The notes beneath the pieces were generated by a model. That model did not search any database. It saw only the letters and a program-made list of their open reading frames with translations, and had not been told where the DNA came from. A stretch of 64,000 nt of DNA from Tricholoma matsutake (Eukaryota > Basidiomycota > Agaricomycetes > Agaricales > Tricholomataceae): positions 9,858,001-9,922,000 of the forward strand of contig AP026548.1 in the NCBI GenBank assembly GCA_026075535.2. The letters are read 5' to 3'. The position numbers and the translations under genes were made by a program. Numbering within the stretch: position 1 is the first letter of the stretch; the number at the start of each line of letters is the position of its first letter. This document shows, piece after piece, positions 43,631 through 54,419 of this stretch.

Positions 43631-45137
43631 AGACACCGATAACGAGGACAAGACCATCCTCACTGATGAACTGTTCATCAAAACGATCGACACTGAGCTC
43701 CAGGGAGCCCTGGTCTCAGCGATAATGAAGGACGACCTCATAAATGATGCTTTATGAGCCCTGAAAAACAACAGAACTCCCCCAATCAAGTCTGCATTGG
43801 AGGACTGGAAATTCAAAGACGGCCTGCTCTTTTTCAAAGACAGATGATACGTGCCACAGGACGAAACCCTCCACTGAGCGATCATATGAAAATACCATGA
43901 TAGCATCATGACAGGACACCTTGGACAATGGCAGACGATCGAACTGATCCGACGAGACTACTGGTGGCCAGGAATGGCCAACTTCATCAAGAAGTACATC
44001 GAAGGCTGCACAAAGTGCCAGCAAATGAAAGTGAATACACACCCGACGACCCCACCGCCGACACCAATATTATCCGATGCCAGCAGACCATTCGAGCTGG
44101 TAACAACAGATTTTATCACAGACTTGCCTGTGATAAACGGATTTGACTCAATCATGGTCATGGTAGACCATGGTCTTACAAAGGGGGTAATTTTTATCCC
44201 TTGCACGAAGACGATCGACGCACTTGGCGCTGCAGACCTTTACCTGTGCCATGTGTACACCAGATTTGGACTCCCCAGAAGAATCATCTCAGACAGAGAC
44301 CCTCGATTCACGTCCAAACTCTTCCAAGAACTCGGACGACTGCTCAGGATTAAGCTATCCATGAGCACTGCCTATCACCCCCAGACCGATGGAGAAACGG
44401 ATCGAGTAAACCAAGAGCTAGAGGTTTACCTCCGCATGTTCTGTTCAAACAAACCCAAAGATTGGGAGCGTTATCTCCCAACAGCAGAATTCATGCATAA
44501 CCAGAAGATGCACTCCGCAGTAAAACACTCACCATTTTACTTGATGATGGGATATCAACCACGTGCTATCCCCACCCCTTACAAAAAAACGAACATGCCG
44601 GCTGCCGAACAAAGAATCCAAGAGCTTCTCTCTGCGAGAAGGGAAGCTCTTGCTGCACACAAACTAGCCAGACAGGCTATGGCTGCCCAAACGAAAGGGT
44701 GATATGAACTGTTCAAGGTTGGAGAACAAGTATGGCTTGACTCCAAGAACCTGAAGATTGGCTACCCAATGAGAAAACTGGCACCAAAATGAGAAGGGCC
44801 CTTCATGATTGAAGATGCCTTGTCGAGAATGACATACCGATTGAAACTGCCACCAGGATGGAAGATCCACCCGGTATTCCATGTGGCTTTACTCACACAA
44901 TACCATGAGAATGACACTCATGGGCAAAACTTCCTGACTCCACCACCCGACCTCATGGAAGGAGAGAACGAATACGAGGTGGAAGCAATCATCGCACACA
45001 AGAAGCATGGCAAGACACACCGTTACCTCGTGAAATGGGTTGACTACCCGACATCCAAAAACACATGGGAACCCAAATCAAACCTAAAGAATGCCCCCGA
45101 GATCCTGATGGCATATAAGAAGAGGTACCACCTCTGA
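43631..45137 (+). pseudogene. Gypsy2 integrase with chromodomain
   Basis: A single frame (in step with 43908) from about 43631 to TGA 45135. It has zinc domain H-H-C-C ([22 protein letters not shown]); core Asp in [11 protein letters not shown], Asp in [10 protein letters not shown] and Glu in [15 protein letters not shown]-binding domain; and a chromodomain at about 44973-45120 (EVEAIIAHKKHGKTHRYLVK; WVDYPTSKNTWEP). All core residues are kept. The stops (near 43756, 43846, 43878, 43888, 44701 and 44792) are TGA at Arg positions. The ATG of the next frame overlaps the terminal TGA (TGATG). Confidence 0.85.
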
Positions 45138-46318
45138 TGGAAACTCAAAAACCCCCCTCTCTTCCCACAACAACACTCCCCAATATGCCTGCCGAATGAT
45201 GATTCACCCTTGAATACCTACAAAACCGATTGAACACTGATGCCCTTTGTGTTCACCTCGCCCACGGTCCACCGAAATACCATCTAGCCAGGATGTGCTT
45301 CTACTATGTGAGCACTATCGAACAGATGGAACAAAATCTAGAAGAAGCAATGAACGATGCAGACGCCCTGGGGATCGAGCAAATGATCCAGGAAATGATT
45401 GCACCGCGGTCAGACAGACCGAGAACAGCTGAGGAGAGACCTCACACCCCTTTAGGTCGACACAGATGACCACCAACCTCGCTCTCGCCATTCAGCGAGC
45501 AGAGCGACAGAGATGAATGACAAGCTCCCTCTGGAGGCTCCTCCCATTCTACAAAGAACCCAAAGATAGTGCCTAGGGCACCCGAAATAATTGATCTGAC
45601 CACCCCCAAACCTGAACCAAAGACCACCCAACCGCCTTGGTCTCCCCCACACATGAGACATGCTAGATGTTTCATCTGCCAACAGATAGGCCACTTCGGC
45701 CTGATTTGCCAACGACATGTTTGCAAGTATTGCAAACAGTGAGGCACCAGACACTATAGGATGAACTGCCCGGAGAAACCTCAGAAAGATCGAGAGACCA
45801 ATGAAAGAGAAGCCAAACAGAGACAGCAGCTCTTCTTTAACTCCGGATACAATGATTTTGATGACGACGTGATGGGAAACATGACAGGGGAGCCATATGG
45901 AAGGATTTAAAAGGCAGAGCTCAAGACGATGGCATGACAAGACATACCCATGCTCACAGGGATTACGATTCTCACCATTGTCGTTGGCACGACCCTGGCT
46001 GCAGTGGCAGCCCTAACCTTCACATTCTGCCTCTACACCATCTTCCGAACAGAACCCAAACCCCCGATTACAGACATTGAATTTGCCATCCTGCAATGAC
46101 CCCCTTTCAATGATACCAATGACTCCTTGACACCGCTACCTAGGGCAGCGCGAACCCAAAGAACCCAATCATGGTCCGAGTTTGGACATGAATTATTCCT
46201 CCATCATACCCCTCGACCCCGACCCACCCACATAACCAGACCATGCCCGATCAGACCACAAAGGAGAGACAAAGATTTAGGTCGAAGTGTGGAACTTTCG
46301 ACCATAGCCAGGGGGTAA
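45137..46318 (+). pseudogene. Gypsy2 ORF3: zinc knuckles plus membrane segment
   Basis: A third reading frame lies between integrase and 3' LTR, where env sits in retroviruses. From ATG 45137 (overlapping the pol stop) it keeps one frame for 393 codons to TAA 46316, the base before the LTR. No indel disturbs it. It is crossed by seven TGA (45197, 45200, 45467, 45518, 45740, 45935, 46097) and one TAA (45908). With the TGAs read as former Arg codons it holds an acidic helical part (EQMEQNLEEAMNDADALG) and a proline-rich linker. Then come a perfect CX2CX4HX4C knuckle (CFICQQIGHFGLIC, residues 178-191) and a second CX2CX6HX4C knuckle (residues 196-211). A hydrophobic segment follows (about residues 273-302, TILTIVVGTTLAAVAALTF), with a basic C-terminus. 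No signal peptide is seen. I know no described fungal gypsy protein of this design. Confidence 0.65.
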
Positions 46319-46974
46319 TGTTACAATTTTCCTTGTAACTCATGGAACCCAACGCACCCGACGATCCCCTCCAGACAGGAGGCACCCCTTGATTCATGCC
46401 TAGGGCATGTCCTTGACATCAGACACACACACAACACATGCCAACTGCATGCATTCGATCCCCTTCCTGTGGAAGGCACCCTTGATGCATGGCGACTCCA
46501 TGCACCCGAACCCACTCCCACACATGCTGTGATATGACAGCCCCCTGACATGAGGTCCGTGACGTCGGACTCTCACGATCGACATGCTGCAGTGCAGCAC
46601 TCCATGACATCGGATGCCTCATGCAAGGCATGAGGTCTATTGTTTCTATTCTTACTTGATACGCATCTATCTTTCTGATTGGACGATAAGGACCTCCCTC
46701 ATAGTATAAGTACTGCAACTCATAGTAGGGATGTCCTTAGTTTAGATCTAGGCAATCTACAACCTTAATTTGTGAACTTGCAAACTTACTCAAAACCACT
46801 AAGGAAGCCCCTTAGTGTGTGAACCTGAACGACTCTATGCAGAAGGCCTGCTAGAGTGCACTATCTCTCTTATGTCGGATGCTCCGAGTAAGACTAGTGC
46901 TGAATGACTCGTCGAGGAAGCACCTCGTCGAACGACATCGACTAGATCGAGTGGTTGAGGCTTCGCCCTTAACA
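46319..46974 (+). repeat. Gypsy2 3' LTR
   Basis: 656 bp, TGTTACAATTTTCC to CGCCCTTAACA, followed by the target duplication TGCCC. Confidence 0.9.
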
Positions 46975-47156
46975 TGCCCTGTGATGTCCTGTGCAATATG
47001 ATATTATACTGTAATTGCACCTCTGAGCATTTCAACAATGTCAACATAATTTTTAAATCAATTTTATAACAATCTCAAAGTAGATTATATGACATTACAT
47101 GATACACTAATGATACACTACTGTATTCTACTCTACCACTATTCAATGTCTAACCT
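46975..47156. other. Short unique spacer
   Basis: Between the Gypsy2 3' LTR and the satellite. Repeated TGATACACTA words at about 47101-47121; nothing else. Confidence 0.3.
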
Positions 47157-47895
47157 ATGCGGGCCTCTCGTCTAATTGGGACCTGCAAACAACACCTGAA
47201 TAGAGTCAGAATAAGCCTAAAATCAGATCAAACAGATGAGAACTTACTAAGATCTCAAGTACCTCATATCAAGCCCCTACTAACAAAGATGTGGTTGTTG
47301 CAAAAGAATGAGTAAGCGCTGGCCTCTCATCTAAGCTGGACTTTCAAATGACACCTAAACAGAGTCAGAATAAGCCTAAGATTATATCAAACAGATTAGA
47401 ACTTACTAAGATCTCAAGTACTCATATCAAGCCCCTACTGACAAAGATGTAGTTGTTGCAAAAGAATGAGTAAGCACTGGCCTCTCGTCTAAGTGGGACC
47501 TTCAAACGACACCTAAACAGAGTCAGAATAAGCCTAAGATCATATCAAACAGATGAGAACTTACTAAGATCTCAAGTACTCATATCAAGCCCCTACTGAC
47601 AAAGATGTGGTTGTTGCAAAAGAACAAGTAGGTGCTGGCCTCTTGTCTAATCAGGACCTTCAAACAATATCTAAATAGAGTCAGGATAAGTCTAAGATCA
47701 TATCAAACAGATGAGAACTTACTAAGATCTCAAGTACTCATATCAAGCCCCTATCGACAAAGATGTGGTTGTTGCAAAAGAACAAGTAGGTGCTGGCCTC
47801 TTGTCTAATCAGGACCTTCAAACAACATCTAAATAGAGTCAGAATAAGCCTGATATCATATAAAACAGACCAGGACTCACTTAAGATCTAGAGTA
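47157..47895 (+). repeat. 158-bp satellite, about 4.7 units
   Basis: Unit starts are at about 47157, 47316, 47474, 47632 and 47790, giving a constant period of 158 bp. Each unit has GGCCTCT(C/T)GTCTAA, then AGAGTCAGAATAAGCCTAAG, AACTTACTAAGATCTCAAGT and GACAAAGATGTGGTTGTTGC. The units are about 90% alike by eye; the last is cut at about 47890. No coding. Confidence 0.9.
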
Positions 47896-47929
47896 ACAAA
47901 CATACTCATACAGAAGGTGGGTTAAGTGT

Positions 47930-48023
47930 AGGTCACAGGTGACAAAAGTGTGACCCATACCCATACCCGGAGATACCCATAGCTGTGACCCACATAAGTT
48001 ACCGCAACCTGTGCCAATCCCTA
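47930..48023 (-). repeat. hAT-like terminal region, second copy
   Basis: GTGACCCATACCCATACCC, then CCTGTGCCAATCCCTA, matching the end at 31380-31535. No transposase sequence is seen on its left within the satellite or Gypsy2, so this is a remnant or a non-autonomous copy. Confidence 0.4.
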
Positions 48024-48682
48024 ATTACCAGGCTCAAATTCAAGTTGGAAAGATAAGTCAATGTGCCCCATGGGTTGTTCATGTGACCACTGTGGTTGAC
48101 AGTTGTTAATGCGAGGTTATGCATGATGTGGCACTCTTGCAACCACATGCAGCAGTTGCTCAAGGGGATGGATGCGGGTGGTGTATCATCCATAGTCATT
48201 GTTGTCGGGGATGATGTTTAAGTGAATTAAAATACCATGAGTAGAGCACCCCATGGGGTGCTCATGTGACTTATTCTATACAAGTGAATCAACTTAGAAT
48301 AATAACCACCTTTAACAATGCCACCATCCTCTCTTTCACCTCACTAGTACCACCTTTCCACTCCATCAACATCCAACACCACGACTCCCATGCACATTCC
48401 CATGCCAGCAAGAGCCACTAATGACCACCAACAAACCCTCTTGGGTGCAATGCAGGCCCAAATGACAATTGCATTGTTTGGGCCCTAGGTAAGTTCTTTT
48501 CTCTGTTCCTTGTTCTTTTCAACTAAATAATCTATTTTGTTCATTTTTAGGAAGTATACTACTGACAGAGACATGTGCTGACATGATACACCCATGACTG
48601 AGACAACGGGGATAATGGGATGATAGGGATGAGATGACATAGATGATGAGGAGGCCCCAGGGACTTTCTGTACATATTAGTT
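48024..48682 (+). repeat. Repeat family with GTTGCTC words and palindrome
   Basis: Same family as around 24745-25500: TGCAGCAGTTGCTCAAGGGG at about 48130, CACCCCATGGGGTGCTCATG at about 48247, and the GGCCCAAAT...TTTGGGCCC palindrome at 48454-48486, followed by TAG-GTAAG. A splice-like TTTTTAGGAAGTATACTAC follows at about 48545. It may be a non-autonomous transposon or a repeated small gene. It is interrupted on the right by Copia1. Confidence 0.4.
48454..48486. repeat. Palindrome GGCCCAAAT...TTTGGGCCC, copy 3
   Basis: AGGCCCAAATGAC, centre, TTGTTTGGGCCCT; followed on the plus strand by AG-GTAAG. Confidence 0.7.
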
Positions 48683-48687
48683 TTTCT

Positions 48688-48992
48688 TGTTGAAATTAAT
48701 CCCTGATGCATGCTGTATACATGAGGCAATACATGCAGCATACACATGTATACATGAGGCAATACATGCAGCATACGCATGTTACTGCGCTTACTGCGCA
48801 TACATGCGGTAAACACATTCCCGAGTCATGTGACATCCTTAATATTATGTATATAAGGAGAACCTGTACCGTAGTAGGAATACAGTGTTCTTACCTCTGC
48901 TAACCCTAGCTGAAAGTCTAACTAAACCCCAGGTAGGTTGTAAGGAACGTGTTGTCTCTTCCCCTGTGCAGCGTATATAGTCTGCTCCAACA
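48688..48992 (+). repeat. Copia1 5' LTR
   Basis: 305 bp, TGTTGAAATTAATCC to CTGCTCCAACA, with TATA-like TATGTATATAAGG at about 48846. The extra segment 48716-48833 holds a 33-bp unit repeated twice (48716-48748 and 48749-48781, one mismatch). The primer-binding site should start right after the LTR (GGTTATGGGCCCTG); its tRNA was not identified. Confidence 0.9.
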
Positions 48993-49241
48993 GGTTATGG
49001 GCCCTGCTGGGCACGTCGCGAACGCGCTTTAATTAGCTGCGAACGACGTAGACTTCATCGTCTCCAAATTTATAACCTTGCGCTCTTCATGAGCTGCATT
49101 GCGCTCCCTGCGAGCTGCATATAAAACCTAGGTTGACTAGGGTTAACCACTCTGAAGGAGTGTTTTCTCCTGAGAACGTTTAACGTGTTTTATTGAGTAA
49201 AAAGACTGATTGAGCGCTTTTAACAGCTGCCACCAAGAATC

Positions 49242-52200
49242 ATGTCTTCAACTCTTGAAAAACTCGTTCAAACTTTCGACGGATCAAATTACATTCTATG
49301 GGCCGACTCAATGAAGGCGTGGCTCAGGTCTCAGGGCCTCTGGCAAATAACTAGCGGGGCGGAGCAAAAACCGCCCCCGGCACCTCCTTTGACGGCGATG
49401 AACGCTACCTTGGTAGCGGACGCTAATGCCAAGCTCCAGACCTGGAGCAACAAAAATGACCAGGCAATTGGTAGCCTAGTGCTCCGCCTGGCCCCCTCCA
49501 TTCGGCAGCGTGCCAACACAAAGGACACTGCTGAGGAGGTGTGGGCTCTCATTCGCACCGATTATGGTGTGGATGGCCCCTCCCAAGTCTTTTCGGACTT
49601 TAGGTCCGCAATAACAATCAAAATCCTGGCTGCGAACCCCGCACCGGAGATTGCGAGAATGGCTGACAAATTTGAGCGCCTCACGGCTGCTAACATCGCC
49701 ATCCCCGAGCTAGTACAGGCGATGATTCTACTTGCTGCAATGCCGCGCGAGTACGACTCATTGTCTGCAACGGTCCTTAACACGACCGCCACTAGCGCCT
49801 TGACATTTAAACATGTCAAGGACTCCATTGTTGCTGAAACCTCAAGGCGCACAGCAGTTGGAAAGCCCACTGGCCAGCCTCAGGCCAACAAACTTTCCGC
49901 TGTTAAGCGCAAGGGGGGAAACCCCAAATGGCAGCCCAAAGAAGGGCAAAACAGCAATGGAGACTCGTCCCGAAAACGTGGACGACGTGGGGACAGAAAG
50001 ACTAAGGAGGAGAAGCCAAAAGAGAAACATACCCACCTCGCCTCCAATGCCTTTACCACCATAAATGATAATGGCACCATCATACCGCCGATGCCGCTCA
50101 TACAGCACATCGAGCGACGCGAACACACTCCCACAAGGGATCCTCGCCGCTGACCGCCTGCACAGGCATACACGGGCGCAGCCTCCTCTTCTCGCTCGGT
50201 TTACACCGAATACCAGCAAGCTCGAGACACCCTCGAGCGCATGCAACTTCCGCGCAGCGCGAAAAACCTGCGACCGCTGGAAGAGCACCTTACAGTGCGA
50301 GAAGGTAAGAGAAGGAGGATAGAGCCAGAAACCGAGGCAACGATCGAGGAGGTAGAAGACGATACCGTCTCCCTCGGATCCGAACCTCCAGTAACTGACG
50401 AGGAAGTGTGGAAAGCCGTCGACGAAATGCTCGTCGATGAACCCCTTGATACAGGGGCGTATGATAACAGGTCAGTCCTTTTCCCTGCCACAAGCACTAA
50501 GATTAAAATTCCTATGAATACAGCGAACTTTTCATGTGAAATTTTACCGCTATTAAATGTATCATGGAATTATGTAGATCTTAATATATGTGCTATGTGT
50601 GCAAAGGGAGATTGTAAGAAAGGTGCCGACTGGATCATAGATTCAGGCGCATCAAAACACTTCACTGGTGAAATGAAAGATTTCGCTTCTTACGAGCCTT
50701 TACCGAGAAAGGACTCTACCTTGGTCCAAACGGCCACTGGTGCTACTCATATAGTAGGAAAAGGAGCAGTCTTCATTAGGCACCAGGTAGTATGTAATGG
50801 GAAGTCAGAGACGCGTGAAACGCAACTATACCCCGTCTACTACATACCCGACATTAATACTCGATTGATGTCAATGGGGGTCTTTTTACAAGACGGAAGT
50901 GATGTGCGTGGTTCCTCCGCATACATTTCATTCATTGAGCATGGAAACCCAATCATGCATTGTGTCCCTCTAAGGAGGAATGACACGATCTATTGGGCTC
51001 GGACTCATATATTGAGCACCAAAAAGGTTAATGTCGCGACCATTTATGTCGCTGACTACTTGACTTGGCATAGGCGACTTGGACACCCATCCAAAGAGGC
51101 GATAGGGAAAATGCCTACAAGCACCATAAAATTCCCAAGGAATTTAATTATTCCTAAAGACAAAATTATATGTCCAGGGTGTGCAGAAGGGAAAATGACC
51201 TCAAAATCTTTTCCCGAGTCAGACTCACGAGCTGACAAATCCTTTGAATTAATACATTCCGACCTAAAGGAACTCCCGGTACTATCGTACCACAAACATA
51301 AATACTTCATTGTATTTCTGGATGACAAAACGTCACATATTTGGGTCCAATGCCTTAGAAAGAAATCTGACGCTGCTGCAGCGATTAGACAATTTCAAGT
51401 GATGGCTAAGACCCAATATGGCGCTACAATCAAGCGCTGGCGTGTCGATCCAGGGGGGGAGTTCAAGGATCGTGAGCTACAAAAACAGCTCAAGGATTTA
51501 GGCATCAAAATAGAGATGTCTGCACCCCACATTCATCAACAGAACGGGCGCGCAGAGCGCGCCATAAGGACAATAATGGAAAAGTCACAAACCCTGCGAT
51601 TCACCGCTTGTCTACCACAATCATGGTGGGAATTTTGCATAGAACATGCAACACATTTATACAACCGAACCCCAATAAGGTGCCTGAAATGGCTGACACC
51701 TTTTGAGGACCTGACAAAGGTCCGCCCAGATCTAAACAATCTGAAGGTCTTCGGTTGCGGTGCTTATGTCTATCTACCAAAGGAAAAACGTCCAACAACA
51801 TTGTCTCCTCGATCGGAGCTAATGACATACCTTGGAGTAGAAGATGGCATTAAAGCATATCGTTTCATGCGACGAAATGGTGCAATATTCATTGGTGCTA
51901 TGGCACTATTTGATGAAACGATGTTCCCATGCTGTCCCGGAGCTAAAACTCCTGCCAAGACAGACCTTGGTGATTTTCCACCAGAACCAGAAGATGACGA
52001 CCACTCATCTGGAATGGATGGCGATGACCCTATACCGCCACAAAATCCGCCCCTTCCTCCATCATCAGAAGATGATGATGATGATTTACCAAGCGAGCAA
52101 AAGGCGCATGACGATGCGACTAACGCTCCTCCTCCGCCGCCTCCAGTTAGCACTGAGGACTTTTGTCCAAGACGTGAAGATCAACAGGAATGGCAGCAAT

Positions 52201-54107
52201 TGCCCCGTCGATCAGGCAGGCAGAGGAAAATCCCAAACCGTCCCGGCAATACCTATGGAGAACAGCGACTCCCCTCTGACATAGAGAGAGACATTGCGTG
52301 TGATCGATATTGGAAGAAGTCTGTGGGTCAAGATTTGGATCATAACCGAACACGACCACGACCTCAACAGCAAGAACCGGTTGCTGGACCGAGTTCGGCA
52401 CCCCACGAGAGTGTGCCTGATTCCAATAATCAAGAACATGATCACCCAATGGGGGAACTGGACAAAGCAGGTTATATTAAAAAGATAACCAAGGAAGGTG
52501 GAGATGAGCTTATCCACTGGCTGTTGTCAAAAGCAGTCACACCATCAAGCGGAAAAAGCCTAGTTCCAAACCAATTTCGCGATATTGCGCGCCTACCCCG
52601 GCAGCAGCAACTTGAGTGGAAACAGGCTTGTCGTGAAGAGTTAGAGGCTCTTCGCAAGTGACAAGTCTATGACATCGTCGATCTTCCACATGATTGAAAA
52701 ACGATCAAAAATAGATGGGTTTTCTCTGTGAAATCGGACGGAAGAAAACGAGCCAGACTCGTGGCCAAAGGCTTTTCACAAGTCGAAGGTGTTGACTTTG
52801 ATGAGATTTTCTCACCAGTAGTCCGCTACGAGACCGTACGCCTCATGTTTGCCCTTGCGTCTCTAGAAGGCATGTATATGACTGGTCTAGATGTAAAAAC
52901 CGCATTTTTATACGGCAAACTTGATGAGGATATCTATATGGATCAACCCGAGGGTTTCAAACTCGAGGGTAAAGAGCGCAAAGTAATGCGCTTACGCCGA
53001 GCATTGTATGGCCTTAAACAGGCTTCACTAGCATGGTGGAGAGAGCTAGAGGCATTTATGTGCACCATTGGGTTTGTGCGCGCCAGCTCCGATGCCGGCA
53101 TCTTCATACACAAGGATCCTAAGACAGGCAGCATCGTTATTGCGCTAGTCTATGTTGATGATGGCTTGTTCATGGGCAAGAACAAGAAACTTGTGGATGA
53201 AAAGAAGAATGCTTGTCTAAAGCATTGGGAGTGCCGTAGTACTGAAAAAGTCACGGAATTCTTAGGCATGCGCGTCACCCAGACCGCTGCAAAAGTCAAA
53301 CTCAATCAAACAGAATATCTCGCCAAAGTGCTTGAGAGGTTTGAGATGACAAATGCCAAGATTGCCCCCACTCCGCTCCCGACTGGCTACAAACCGTCGG
53401 AGAACACAGCGACGCCAAACACGGCGCTTAGATCGAAATATCAGTCTGTGATCAGATCTTTATTGTATCTGATGCTCGGAACGCGACCTGATATCGCTTA
53501 CGCGGTAATCAAGATGTCGCAATTCTCGGCTAATCCTAGCCAAGAACATCTAGACAAAGCAATGTACATAATGCGCTATCTGGTGGGAACCCAGAAGTAC
53601 AGTATAGTCTATGATGGAGAGAAATCTGAGGGGCTACAGGCCTTCACAGATTCTGACTGGGCAGCTGACACAGTCAAGCGCCGATCTACAACAGGTTACT
53701 TTGCTACTCTGGTGAGTGGCATTGTGTGCTGGCAGTCCCGTTTACAAAAAACTGTAGCACTGTCATCCACAGAAGCCGAATACATGGCTCTCTCCGACAC
53801 TTGTCGGCAGATAGTGTGGATAGAGTCCTTATTCCAGGAACTTGGATATACACTGAAGCGCGTACCAATCTGTGCTGATAATCAAGGATCCATCTTTATT
53901 GGATCAAATCCAGTTCAGGAAAGAAGGACCAAACATATAGACATTCGCTACCACTACACCCGCGAATGCATAGAAAATGACAAAGTCACAGTCGTTTTCA
54001 TTCCTGGAAGTGATAATCCGGCTGACATGTTCACAAAGAACCTTGGCGCTGTCCTATTCAGGAAATTTAGAGACTCTCTCGGAATTACTTTCGAGATTCA
54101 AACTTAG
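49242..54107 (+). pseudogene. Copia1 gag-pol, one frame with three TGA stops
   Basis: From ATG 49242 (MSSTLEKLVQTFDGSNYILW) to TAG 54105 the frame never shifts: 1,621 codons, broken only by TGA 50151, 52659 and 52695, each at a likely CGA Arg. Gag spans residues 1-303, with no CCHC knuckle seen but a Lys/Arg-rich tail. Protease has DWIIDSGASKHF (about 50629). Integrase has an HHCC zinc domain (HRRLGHPS; CPGCAEGK), core Asp in IHSDLKEL, Asp in RVDPGGEF and Glu in NGRAERAI. After an acidic proline-rich linker (about 51960-52150) RT holds VVRYETVRLMFALAS, LDVKTAFLYG and YVDD at 53151-53162; RNase H has FTDSDWAAD, SSTEAEYMALSD and TKHIDIRYHY. All catalytic residues seen are kept. The first TGA lies at the gag-pol border, and readthrough there cannot be excluded. 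Confidence 0.85.
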
Positions 54108-54139
54108 CTGCTTAGAGCGCTGTACAGTTTGAGGGGGGG

Positions 54140-54326
54140 TGTTGAAATTAATCCCTGATGCATGCTGCATCCTTAATATTATGTATATAAGGAGAACCTG
54201 TACCGTAGTAGGAATACAGTGTTCTTACCTCTGCTAACCCTAGCTGTAAGTCTAACTAAACCCCAGGTAGGTTGTAAGGAACGTGTTGTCTCTTCCCCTG
54301 TGCAGCGTATATAGTCTGCTCCAACA
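54140..54326 (+). repeat. Copia1 3' LTR
   Basis: 187 bp, TGTTGAAATTAATCC to CTGCTCCAACA. It lacks the 118-bp segment of the 5' LTR. It lies directly after the polypurine tract. Confidence 0.92.
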
Positions 54327-54419
54327 TTTCTTTTGTAGTTATTTTGTACATATGAAAGAACATATAAATCCTAATAACTCAAACTCAGTAGATAAGTTGT
54401 AAAGACCCAAAAACCTAGT

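Larger units (their letters stand above)
39091..46979 (+). mobile_element. Gypsy2: complete Ty3/gypsy chromovirus with extra ORF
   Basis: The 5' LTR 39096-39749 and 3' LTR 46319-46974 flank gag, protease, RT, RNase H, integrase, chromodomain and a further 393-codon frame. The target duplication TGCCC lies at 39091-39095 and 46975-46979. The total is 7,879 bp. The coding part has several frameshifts, a deletion in RT and many TGA stops, so the element is no longer autonomous. The purine run CCAGGGGG just before 46316 is the likely plus-strand primer. Confidence 0.9.
48683..54331 (+). mobile_element. Copia1: young Ty1/copia retrotransposon
   Basis: The LTRs at 48688-48992 and 54140-54326, the target duplication TTTCT (48683-48687 and 54327-54331), a polypurine tract GAGGGGGGG (54131-54139) and one long gag-pol frame make a complete element. 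Outside a 118-bp segment present only in the 5' LTR, the two LTRs differ at one position by eye (AGCTGAAAG against AGCTGTAAG), so insertion is recent. Confidence 0.92.

Noticed and set aside
45950..46045. Classical envelope protein in Gypsy2
   Set aside because: No signal peptide, fusion peptide, furin-type site or glycosylation-rich ectodomain is seen; only one hydrophobic segment follows zinc knuckles.
47157..47895. CRISPR-like array
   Set aside because: Units are 158 bp and alike along their whole length; there are no short repeats with distinct spacers, and the genome is eukaryotic.
51770..52153. Gly/Ser-rich minus-strand frame
   Set aside because: Antisense shadow of the acidic, proline-rich linker of Copia1 pol.
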